DNA from: UBA8516 sp964434855
GTDB taxonomy: Archaea > Thermoproteota > Nitrososphaeria > Nitrososphaerales > Nitrosopumilaceae
Assembly: GCA_964434855.1 (NCBI GenBank)
Contig: CAYSWR010000008.1
Span: 1 to 47,303 of the forward strand
Direction of reading: 5' to 3'
Length of the DNA: 47,303 bases
Shown here: positions 40,130-47,303 of the stretch, one piece after another
How the letters are laid out: each line of letters starts with the position of its first letter
How positions within the stretch are numbered: position 1 is the first letter of the stretch
The notes under the pieces: model-generated
Database searches by the model: none
What the model saw: only the letters and a program-made list of their open reading frames with translations
Told to the model about the DNA's origin: nothing
Translations under genes and position numbers: made by a program

Positions 40130-42841
40130 TTATTTTGACAAAGACTGGATTGGACTCCATTTTGTCCTTGAAATCATCAATGTCACTGCTATACTTGCAA
40201 CCAAGATTAGAGCTGCAATTGGAAACTCTGGAACTGATTGGGTCCCATATACTTCGATGTAAGTTGTCCCTTCAGGAAAATTAATTGATAGAGTTCTAGA
40301 GTCAGATGTTACTTTTTCAGTAAATTCTGCTTCTTCACCATCTGCTAGAACAAAGAACTCATCGTCTTTGTCATCATCTGTCTTTGCATCAATAAGTGGT
40401 CTTGGTAGAGTTATGGTTAATTTCCCATCGTCTGTTGCTTTCATCTCTATGGTAAGCGAGTTTGTATCTACATCGACATCAGTTGTTGTTATTTTACCTC
40501 CAGTGATTTCATATTTCAAGGCAAAATCAGTATTTTGGACTTTGACTCTTCCAATCGATGGTTTGGTAGTCGGTGTAGGAGTTGGAGTTGGCGTAGGAGT
40601 CGGTGTTGGAGTTGGCGTACCTGAAGATGAAAAAGTTGTTGCAGAAGCTTCACTTGATGGATTTCCTTCGCCTAAAGAGTTTATTGCGGTAACTTTGTAG
40701 GTGTAGGTCGTGCCAGCAGCAAGATTCGAATGTACATACCATGTCTTGGCGTTTAGTGTGTTTTGGACTATAGTAAGATAACCGTTAGGTTCCTTTTCTG
40801 AAATTTTGTAACCTGTAATTGCTACTCCTCCATTGTCAAGTGGAGCATTCCATGTCATGTTTATAGCAGTAGTAGAAAGTACTTTTGTAGAAAGGTTAGT
40901 TGGTGCAGCTGGCACGGTAGGTTCAGATGATGTGGTTGGTGTTGCTGAAGCTTCATTTGATGGATTGCTTGTTCCTGCCGAGTTCATTGCTGAAACTCTA
41001 AATGTGTATGAAGTACCTGTTGTTAAACCATCATTTGAATAAGTCGTATCTGTAGAACCAGTGCTTGAAGTCACAGTAGACCAACTAGAGCCGCTTTTCA
41101 TCTCTACTTTGTATCCTGTTATGGTTGATCCTCCGGTGTTAGTTGGTGCAACCCAAAACAAGTTGATCTTTGTTTTTGATATTGCCTTTGCTGAAAGATT
41201 AGTTGGCGGACTTGGTGAAGTTCCTGGTTGTGGTGTAGGAGTTGGAGTTGGCGTGCCAGATCCTGATGTTGTTGTTGGACATGATGCACTAGAACTTGAT
41301 GTTGTTGTCAGAGTAATGGAGACTTCGTTTGATCTACCGCTGGCGCCAAGTGGGTAAACTGCTGATACCGCAAAGACATACGCTTCACCGGTACTCAAGC
41401 CACTTAGGGTATGTGATGTTGTTTTGGAGTTTGTATCTTCAATAAAATCTACAAACACTGTCGAATATTTCCTTTCAATTTTGTAACCTGAAATATTATA
41501 ACCAAAAGTTTCTGATGGTGCATACCAACAAAGTTTCACTGTAGTTGGCGAAGCTGCAATAGCAGTAAGACTGGTTGGAACATTAGAACTTGTTGGTTTT
41601 CCAGATCCCTCAGCTGCACTGCTTGTCCCAGCAGAGTTTATTGCAGAAACTTTGTAATAATATGTAGTACCTGTTGTCAGACCATTATGTGTGTACGAAG
41701 TTATTATTCCAGTATTAGGAGTCAGCGTACTGTAATTTCCAGATGTGCCTGCTCTAACTTCAATCTTGTATCCAGTAACGGCTGGACCACTTGGTGCAGT
41801 CCATGAAAGTGTGAGCGATGTGGCAGATGAAGCTGAAACAGACAATCCAGTCGGAGGATTTGGTATTCCAGTTGATGTTTGCCCAGGAGTTGCCTCGTTT
41901 GAAGGACTGCCAGTTCCTATCGAGTTTATAGCTGAAACTCTGTAAGTGTGTGTGACACCAGCAGTAAGACCCGTACGTGAAAAGGTGTTTACATTTCCTG
42001 TCGTTGCCACTATAATATATGACCCACTTGCACCTGTCTTTTCTTCTATCTTATATCCTGTAATTGGTGAGCTGCTTGATGGCGCAGTCCATGAAAGATC
42101 AATTTGTGTTGAAGTTGTCTGAGTAGCTACAAGATTGGTTGGCGGATTTGGTACCGTCGAAGACGATGATGACGTCGGTGTAGCTGAAACTTCATTTGAT
42201 GCGTTACCAGGCCCTACAGAGTTTATTGCATAAATTTTGTAATAGTATGTAGTACCAGTTGTTAGGCCAACATGAGAAAATGATGTAACCGGGCCTGTGT
42301 TTGAACTGAATGTACTGTAAGAACCTGAACCTATTTTCAGATCAATTCTATAGCCAGTAACAGTCGGTCCACCGTTGTATGCTGGTGCATTCCAACTAAG
42401 ATTTATCTGAGTTGGAGAGACTGGGGTAGCAGAAACATTTGTTGGTATTCCAGGTACAATGTTTTGCGATGTTAGAATTTTGACATAGGCTTCAGGCGAT
42501 GGTTGACCGGTGCCATGCTGGTTAATGGCAGAAACTTGATAAAGATATTCTCCAGCTTGAACGCCGGTGTGAGTATAAGTTGTTCCAGCATTTCCAGTAT
42601 TTGTGACAAGTGGATTGACAGGATAAGAACCTGAGAACGGTTTTACCTCGATTTTGTATCCTGTAACAGCTCCGCCACTTGTAGGAACAGTCCAAGAAAG
42701 GTTAACCTGAGAAGACGATGCCGCAGTTGCACTAAGAAATTGAATTGGGCCTGGTGGTGCTGTCTGACCATAGGCAGGTATAGAAAATGATAGTACGAGT
42801 ACAAAGAAGATTGTAAGTAACAAGACTTGGTGATATCGCAA
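40130..42841 (-). CDS. surface protein with seven fibronectin type III domains and PEF-type C-terminal anchor
   Basis: 903 residues. A signal peptide (to about 25, SIPAYGQ) precedes seven FN3 domains, each opening P-T-N-L-S-A-like and containing V/ITGYKIE and a Y-x-Y/FRVSAIN-x-x-G strand. Pro-Thr linkers (TPTPTP) separate some of them. After domain seven comes a beta domain (VDTNSLTIEMKATDDGKLTI to the end) and the anchor VPEFPIAALILVASIAV with a basic tail, which resembles archaeal PEF-CTERM sorting signals. It is probably exported and held at the cell surface, for adhesion or structure. TTG start. Confidence 0.88.
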   Translation of the reverse strand: MRYHQVLLLTIFFVLVLSFSIPAYGQTAPPGPIQFLSATAASSSQVNLSWTVPTSGGAVTGYKIEVKPFSGSYPVNPLVTNTGNAGTTYTHTGVQAGEYLYQVSAINQHGTGQPSPEAYVKILTSQNIVPGIPTNVSATPVSPTQINLSWNAPAYNGGPTVTGYRIDLKIGSGSYSTFSSNTGPVTSFSHVGLTTGTTYYYKIYAINSVGPGNASNEVSATPTSSSSSTVPNPPTNLVATQTTSTQIDLSWTAPSSSSPITGYKIEEKTGASGSYIIVATTGNVNTFSRTGLTAGVTHTYRVSAINSIGTGSPSNEATPGQTSTGIPNPPTGLSVSASSATSLTLSWTAPSGPAVTGYKIEVRAGTSGNYSTLTPNTGIITSYTHNGLTTGTTYYYKVSAINSAGTSSAAEGSGKPTSSNVPTSLTAIAASPTTVKLCWYAPSETFGYNISGYKIERKYSTVFVDFIEDTNSKTTSHTLSGLSTGEAYVFAVSAVYPLGASGRSNEVSITLTTTSSSSASCPTTTSGSGTPTPTPTPQPGTSPSPPTNLSAKAISKTKINLFWVAPTNTGGSTITGYKVEMKSGSSWSTVTSSTGSTDTTYSNDGLTTGTSYTFRVSAMNSAGTSNPSNEASATPTTSSEPTVPAAPTNLSTKVLSTTAINMTWNAPLDNGGVAITGYKISEKEPNGYLTIVQNTLNAKTWYVHSNLAAGTTYTYKVTAINSLGEGNPSSEASATTFSSSGTPTPTPTPTPTPTPTPTTKPSIGRVKVQNTDFALKYEITGGKITTTDVDVDTNSLTIEMKATDDGKLTITLPRPLIDAKTDDDKDDEFFVLADGEEAEFTEKVTSDSRTLSINFPEGTTYIEVYGTQSVPEFPIAALILVASIAVTLMISRTKWSPIQSLSK

Positions 42842-42903
42842 CTCGAAATTATTCCATAGTACTTGCCTATTAACTCCGCTAATAAATTATACTAACAATT
42901 GAT

Positions 42904-42936
42904 CCAATAAATTAGATTATAGATATGATTTATTGG
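42904..42936 (-). terminator. inverted repeat after the AN1 gene
   Basis: CCAATAAAT, fifteen bases, ATTTATTGG: perfect 9-bp arms just past the stop of the AN1 gene and before the FN3 gene on the same strand. It fits a terminator or processing hairpin, though archaeal terminators are usually T-runs without stems. Confidence 0.4.
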
Positions 42937-42941
42937 AAAAA

Positions 42942-43169
42942 TTAGATTCCAAATCGAGAAAACATTCTTCTTAAAAGATTTGGTCTTTGTGTGTTGCCGT
43001 CACGTATAACATTTTTTTGACCAAATCTCTTTGCTCTGATAAGGCTTAGTTTTATGCATCTGTGATCTTCTGGCAGCCTATGTTCATGACAGAAACTATC
43101 ATTGCAATAACTACATTCAAAGGGCAAATCTGACATTTCACCACAGTATTGACACGGTGTGAGTTGCAT
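42942..43169 (-). CDS. AN1-type zinc finger protein
   Basis: 75 residues. Zinc ligands follow the AN1 pattern: CQYC, CSYC, CHEH, then HRC (PCQYCGEMSDLPFECSYCND, FCHEHRLPEDHRC). A basic tail (RPNLLRRMFSRFGI) may bind nucleic acid or membrane. AN1 fingers occur in archaeal stress and ubiquitin-like contexts; the role here is unknown. Confidence 0.88.
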   Translation of the reverse strand: MQLTPCQYCGEMSDLPFECSYCNDSFCHEHRLPEDHRCIKLSLIRAKRFGQKNVIRDGNTQRPNLLRRMFSRFGI

Positions 43170-43350
43170 GTATAAAATATTTTTTTAGATTATAAAATTG
43201 TTTTAATACTAAATAATTAAGCATGGTATGATTTTGTCTAGCTGTTCCAACTATCATTTTTATGAATTATTCACCTGAATTTACTTAAATCCGCTACAAT
43301 ACAATTATCAGATACTGTTATTTAGGGTAAAATTTTGACGTTTATCAATC

Positions 43351-43965
43351 ATGGGCAAAAAAAGCAAGGAAGAGCGTGCAGAAAAGCGTGAAAAATATAG
43401 TGACAAAATGTCTCGTGAAAAACTCAGATTCAAATTAATTGCAGGAGGCGTCATAGCAGGCGTTGCAATTATTATTGTAATTACATCTATCATCTTCTAT
43501 CAAAATACATTTGAAGGTAAACAAAACATTCCGGGTGCACCTCCAGGTGCTGGAATACTTGGTGATGAGCATGAGCATACCGCCATGAATGTGATAATAT
43601 TTGGCGACAAGTTTGACTTTTCCACTCCCGCATATCAAGTAAAGAGTCCTTACATACATTTTGAAGGTAATAATGGCGAGACAGTGCACAGGCATGCATC
43701 AAACGTTACAATGGGATACCTTTTCGATACATTACAGGTAGGACTTACTGATGATTGTTACGTCTTCCCAGATAAGAGAGAGTTTTGTACAAATAATGAT
43801 TACAACTTAAAATTCTTCGTAAACCATGAACCAATTCCAAGTATATACAATTATGTATTAAAACAAAATGATAGAGTTCTAATTTCATATGGTAATGAAA
43901 ATAGCACACAAATCAGTGAACAGCTTGCCAGAGTTGATTCGATTCTGATAGACATAAGACAATAA
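43351..43965 (+). CDS. membrane-anchored conserved archaeal protein
   Basis: 204 residues. A basic cytoplasmic start (GKKSKEERAEKREKYSDKMS) is followed by one span (about 31-51) and an external domain rich in His: EHEHTAMNVIIFGDKFDF, YIHFEGNNGETVHRHASN. Two Cys (DDCYVF, EFCTN) could form a disulfide. The His cluster suggests metal binding. The family is not recognised. Confidence 0.6.
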   Translation: MGKKSKEERAEKREKYSDKMSREKLRFKLIAGGVIAGVAIIIVITSIIFYQNTFEGKQNIPGAPPGAGILGDEHEHTAMNVIIFGDKFDFSTPAYQVKSPYIHFEGNNGETVHRHASNVTMGYLFDTLQVGLTDDCYVFPDKREFCTNNDYNLKFFVNHEPIPSIYNYVLKQNDRVLISYGNENSTQISEQLARVDSILIDIRQ

Positions 43966-43981
43966 ATTTTCTAAAATCAAA

Positions 43982-44977
43982 TCAAGATTCTTTTAGAGCA
44001 CTTTTTAATTCATTATATTCTTCAATTGTAATTTCACCTTTTGCTAATCTGTTTTTTAGGATCATCAAAGCATAATCTTCTTCATGTGTAGTTTGAGAAT
44101 CCGAGTGTTGGATCTGTTCTCCAGAGGCATCATCCCAAACGTAATCTGTCATATGTTTTGGTTTGTGTTTCATGCCATATACTGCTACCCCAACAGCAGC
44201 TGCGGCGCCAAGACCAATTACAATATACGAAACATTTGAATCAATATTATTTTCATTGTTTGTGTTGGAGGCATCAGGTTTTTCTTTTGGTATTGTAGTG
44301 TTACCTGTTGTATTAATTTGAGATTCTTTTTTCTTTTCCGCATCAATTCTTTCTTGAATTTTTTCTTGAATCGATTTTCCAGAATCAGTATTACCACTTG
44401 TCTGAGATCCTTGCTTCTTTGCCGCTTCTATTCTTTCTTGAATTTTTTCCTCTATTGATTTTCCATCAGAGTCATCTTCAGGTTCCTGCGGTGTGGTTGT
44501 TGGAGAGGGTATAGGTGTTTGAGTTGGTTGCGGCGTTGGTACAGGTTGCGTTGTAGGATGAGATACAGGTGAGCCATCTATTGAATAATCAAAAGTAATT
44601 GAAAAGCCATCTATTTTTTGTTGATCTGTCATAAATGCAGTAGCATTATAGGTGCCGTGTGAAGAAATTTTTGAGAAATCCTTTTCAGAAATTTTAATTT
44701 CAAAGGTCTTTTCACTAGAAACAATACCAGAGTGTGCCGGTTTTACAAAATTATTTCCAGGATCATATATTACGATGGTAACAATTTCGCTGATGTCTTC
44801 TTCATCAGCAGTACCAGTAAATGTCATTGTCGTGTCTGTATTTTTTTTGTAAAGTGTTTTGTCTGTCATTAATGAGTTTACATCAGCATATGCTGGCACT
44901 GCAAATGAGATTACAATTAAGAGCGCAAAGCAAAGTGTGAATATTCTTTTATTTTGTGCCATTTTTGATTTAATCAT
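43982..44977 (-). CDS. surface protein with internal repeat, membrane span and SHOCT domain
   Basis: 331 residues. Signal peptide to AYA (about 32), then an Ig-like beta domain, a Pro-Thr linker, and two copies of a helix (GKSIEEKIQERIEAAKKQ and GKSIQEKIQERIDAEKKK). A membrane span (about 249-266) follows, then a cytoplasmic tail ending in a SHOCT motif (ALMILKNRLAKGEITIEEYN). It links an outside domain to an inner oligomerisation motif. ATG 44977 is used; ATG 44962 (MAQNKR) gives a more usual signal peptide. Confidence 0.7.
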   Translation of the reverse strand: MIKSKMAQNKRIFTLCFALLIVISFAVPAYADVNSLMTDKTLYKKNTDTTMTFTGTADEEDISEIVTIVIYDPGNNFVKPAHSGIVSSEKTFEIKISEKDFSKISSHGTYNATAFMTDQQKIDGFSITFDYSIDGSPVSHPTTQPVPTPQPTQTPIPSPTTTPQEPEDDSDGKSIEEKIQERIEAAKKQGSQTSGNTDSGKSIQEKIQERIDAEKKKESQINTTGNTTIPKEKPDASNTNNENNIDSNVSYIVIGLGAAAAVGVAVYGMKHKPKHMTDYVWDDASGEQIQHSDSQTTHEEDYALMILKNRLAKGEITIEEYNELKSALKES

Positions 44978-45063
44978 ATGATAACTATATTATTAAAAGC
45001 ACGCAGAATTGATTCTTTTGGATGCAAAGCTAAAATTATGCCTGATTGCTCTCAATTTCATCT

Positions 45064-46737
45064 ATGGAAATTTCAAGTAGAAATGTAGTGGAAGGACCGT
45101 CAAGAGCACCTCATCGTGCGATGTACAAAGCCATGGGACTTGATGACGAAGACCTCAGTAAGCCGTTCATTGGCGTATCACATACTGGAAATGAAGCTAC
45201 TCCTTGTAACATACACCTTGGCAAGATCTCACAAAATGCAAAACAAGGAGTAAGTGATGCAGGAGGTACCCCAAGAGAGTTTGCAACCATAGCTGTCAGT
45301 GATGGAATAGCTATGGGCCATGAAGGCATGAAGGCATCGCTTGTCAGTAGAGAGATAATTGCTGATTCGATAGAAATCATGGTAAGAGCTCATCAGTATG
45401 ATGGATTAGTTGGTCTAGCAGGATGCGACAAAAGTTTACCTGGAACCATGATGGCAATGGCAAGACTAAACCTTCCAGCAGTCTTTGTTTATGGCGGTAC
45501 CATAATGCCAGGAATTTATGAAGGAAAACAAGTTACAATTCAAGACGTGTACGAAGCTGTTGGAGCATATGATGCAGGACAAATGACTTTGGAAGCTTTA
45601 AAGAATTTGGAAGATGTTGCTTGCCCAAATGCTGGTTCATGTGGAGGAATGTATACTGCAAACACGATGGCTTCGATAAGCGAGGCAATTGGAATCGCAC
45701 TACCTGGAAGCGCATCGCCACCAGCAGAGGATCCCAGAAGAGCTCAGATGTGTTATGAAAGTGGAAAAGCTGTAATGAATCTTTTAGAAAATAGAGTACG
45801 GCCAAAAGATATTCTTACTTTTGAGGCATTTGAAAATGCAATCACTGTGGCAAATGCAATTGGCGGTTCAACTAACGCAATATTGCATCTTTTAGCTCTT
45901 TCACGCGAAATTGGAATAAAGCTTACTTTGGAAGATTTTGAACGAATCAGAAGAAAAACTCCGCACATAGCTGACATGAGACCAGGAGGATTCTATGTTA
46001 TGCTTGATCTTGATAAAATTGGAGGCATTCCTATATTGATGAAAAGTTTGATGAAAAAAAATCTGCTAAACTTGGACGTCATGACAGTAACAGGCAAAAC
46101 TCTAAAACAAAACCTTGATTATATTCAGATATCATTTGATTCAAATCAAAAAGTACTCAAGCCAATAGAATCCCCAATACATGAAGTTGGCACACTAACA
46201 ATTCTCAGAGGTTCACTTGCTCCAGACGGCGCTGTAGTAAAAGTAGCAGGCGTAAAGACCTCAGAGTTCAAAGGAAGAGCAAAGGTCTTTGATAGAGAAG
46301 AAGATGCGTTTGACGCCGTATCAAAAAGAGAGATCATAGAAGGAGACATTGTAGTAATCAGATATGAAGGACCAAAGGGAGGACCTGGGATGCGAGAGAT
46401 GCTTGGAGTAACTGCTTCACTAGTTGGCCAAAAGTTAGGTGAAAAAGTAGCACTAGTCACAGATGGAAGATTTTCTGGTGCAACTCGTGGTCTAATGATT
46501 GGTCATGTATCACCAGAAGCATTTGTTGGCGGAAACATTGCTCTAGTGGAAAATGGTGATGAAATAAGAATCAATGTAGAAAAAAATACTTTGGATTTAA
46601 TGATTTCAGACTCTGAGCTTGAACAAAGACGCAAAGCTTGGAAACCAAGAAAACCAAATTATGAAACTGGAGCACTTGCAAAATACGCTTCACTAGTTGG
46701 TTCTGCATCTGAAGGAGCAATTACAAGACCAAAATAG
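45064..46737 (+). CDS. ilvD: dihydroxy-acid dehydratase
   Basis: 557 residues, full length. The Fe-S ligand Cys residues are in EATPCNIHLGK, GCDKSLPGTMMA and CPNAGSCGGMYTANTM; GPKGGPGMREML and TDGRFSGATRGLMIGHVSPE are signature motifs. It makes branched-chain 2-oxoacids in isoleucine and valine synthesis. The frame opens at TTG 45046; ATG 45064 gives MEISSRNVVEGPSRAPHRA, and an AT-rich TAAAATTATG near 45031-45040 is about 26 bp before it. Confidence 0.96.
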   Translation: MEISSRNVVEGPSRAPHRAMYKAMGLDDEDLSKPFIGVSHTGNEATPCNIHLGKISQNAKQGVSDAGGTPREFATIAVSDGIAMGHEGMKASLVSREIIADSIEIMVRAHQYDGLVGLAGCDKSLPGTMMAMARLNLPAVFVYGGTIMPGIYEGKQVTIQDVYEAVGAYDAGQMTLEALKNLEDVACPNAGSCGGMYTANTMASISEAIGIALPGSASPPAEDPRRAQMCYESGKAVMNLLENRVRPKDILTFEAFENAITVANAIGGSTNAILHLLALSREIGIKLTLEDFERIRRKTPHIADMRPGGFYVMLDLDKIGGIPILMKSLMKKNLLNLDVMTVTGKTLKQNLDYIQISFDSNQKVLKPIESPIHEVGTLTILRGSLAPDGAVVKVAGVKTSEFKGRAKVFDREEDAFDAVSKREIIEGDIVVIRYEGPKGGPGMREMLGVTASLVGQKLGEKVALVTDGRFSGATRGLMIGHVSPEAFVGGNIALVENGDEIRINVEKNTLDLMISDSELEQRRKAWKPRKPNYETGALAKYASLVGSASEGAITRPK

Positions 46738-46739
46738 AA

Positions 46740-46955
46740 CTATTGTTTTTGGAAATGATTGTCACAGTATAGTCGTATTTTTTTATCTGCAGATATTGCA
46801 GTCACTGAAAGACCGTCTTCGAGTCCTTTTTTACATACATCACACACTGCTTCATTTGCGCTACTTTTTATTGATACAGGTTTTTGTACAAAATACAAAT
46901 CTTGAAAAAGCAACCTTTCCTTGCTTTTTTGTTTTGAAACCAGCATCTGAGACAT
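46740..46955 (-). CDS. small zinc-binding protein (CxxC...CxxH)
   Basis: 71 residues. CDVCKKGLEDGLSVTA and YCDNHF give the same C-x2-C plus C-x2-H site as the protein at 22527-22733, and both keep KK-x-L-x-x-G-x-S-x-TA. The N-terminus is longer and basic. TTTATATG at 46979-46985 is about 27 bp before the ATG, with a direct repeat upstream of it. Convergent with ilvD. Confidence 0.72.
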   Translation of the reverse strand: MSQMLVSKQKSKERLLFQDLYFVQKPVSIKSSANEAVCDVCKKGLEDGLSVTAISADKKIRLYCDNHFQKQ

Positions 46956-46987
46956 GTCTATATTATCGTCACGATCGCATATAAAGG

Positions 46988-47004
46988 TACCGTACTATAC
47001 CGTA
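46988..47004 (-). promoter_or_regulatory. direct repeat TACCGTA next to the zinc-protein promoter
   Basis: TACCGTA occurs at 46988-46994 and 46998-47004, with a 10-bp period, just upstream of the TATA box at 46979-46985. Same-face repeats like this suggest a bound regulator. Confidence 0.35.
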
Positions 47005-47054
47005 AATGATATTACTTGCCTTTTAACTCAGATAATACATCATACCAACAAATG

Positions 47055-47077
47055 ATAAGAAATCAGATATTTCTTAT
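47055..47077. other. inverted repeat in the 46956-47245 intergenic stretch
   Basis: ATAAGAAAT-CAGAT-ATTTCTTAT, perfect 9-bp arms. It stands between divergent genes. It may be an operator or the stem of an RNA. Apart from this and the TACCGTA repeat, I see nothing in the roughly 290 bp. Confidence 0.35.
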
Positions 47078-47245
47078 TGATGTTTGTTTTGGCAAGAAAA
47101 AAGTTTTTGACAATTACTTCAAGTTCCAAAATAGAAAATAGGGTTTCTTTGAAATTAGCAGCAATCTAGCCAATAAATGACTATATTTTCTCATTTCCAA
47201 TTCTGGCAGACGGGATTTTAATATTACATTTTCACATTTGGTTCT

Positions 47246-47303
47246 ATGCAAATTTTAGGAGATCAGATAAAGGAACTAAAAGGCAACAGTGAAGCAAGCA
47301 AAC
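47246..47303 (+). CDS. N-terminus of an unidentified protein (partial)
   Basis: ATG at 47246 opens a frame MQILGDQIKELKGNSEASK that runs off the window. TTTTAATATTAC is centred about 25 bp before it, as in other leaderless genes here. Too short to identify. Confidence 0.55.
   Translation, partial: MQILGDQIKELKGNSEASK

Noticed and set aside
40560..40620. Short tandem repeats (GGAGTTGGCGTAGG type) as CRISPR or satellite
   Set aside because: They encode the Thr-Pro linker of the surface protein in frame; no spacers or regular repeat-spacer structure.
43305..43320. TTATCA upstream of the 43351 gene
   Set aside because: No second arm (GATA then CTGTTA) and spacing to the start is 38 bp, outside the range of the other sites.

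Overview
The window is AT-rich archaeal DNA, almost certainly from an ammonia-oxidising Nitrososphaerota (Thaumarchaeota, Nitrosopumilales type). Markers are a NirK-like multicopper oxidase and a plastocyanin-like protein, aRF1, a group II thermosome, PurP, an aspS-gatCAB cluster, DUF6659 and DUF4443 family proteins, many small zinc-ribbon proteins, and a PEF-type C-terminal sorting signal. Many genes look leaderless: a TATA-like box is centred about 26 bp before an ATG, GTG or TTG start. I used this to set several starts. No rRNA, tRNA, IS element or CRISPR array was seen.

Layout. 1-3.2 kb: a DoxX-like protein, a 38-residue membrane protein, a cupredoxin, two gene remnants and a NirK-cupredoxin fusion. 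3.2-26.2 kb: a stress and signalling island with nine CBS-domain proteins, four UspA proteins, two Hsp20s, a thermosome, a PAC2 protein, a VIT-type and an APC transporter, an MgtE-like channel, a malate/lactate dehydrogenase, a short-chain dehydrogenase, a phosphoribosyltransferase/hydrolase pair, a winged-helix and a ribbon-helix-helix protein, and a PPOX-family flavoprotein. 26.1-30.6 kb: aspS-gatC-gatA-gatB. 30.7-39.7 kb: small zinc proteins, DUF6659, PurP, a ZIP transporter facing a winged-helix regulator, a DUF4443-CbtB-CbtA operon, a DsbA-like protein, aRF1, thioredoxin and HIT. 39.7-45 kb: small Cys-rich proteins, a seven-FN3 surface protein, AN1 and SHOCT proteins. 45-47.3 kb: IlvD, a small zinc protein and the start of another gene.

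Main discovery candidate: most promoters in the island, plus nirK and the PPOX gene, carry a palindrome of the form TTATCA-N4-TGATAA (variant half TGAGAA). Its centre lies about 47-52 bp before the start codon, just upstream of the TATA box, in eleven promoters, and about one helical turn further out in a few more. Four copies are perfect. It ties CBS nucleotide sensors, UspA, chaperones, zinc proteins and nirK into one putative regulon that I do not recognise. One member (16720-17889) joins four CBS-like repeats to a C-terminal domain resembling the S30AE ribosome-hibernation fold, which suggests an adenylate-gated dormancy system. The promoter and first codons of the PPOX gene also exist as a decayed 114-bp copy (99 of 114 identical by eye) upstream of nirK, with its palindrome intact.
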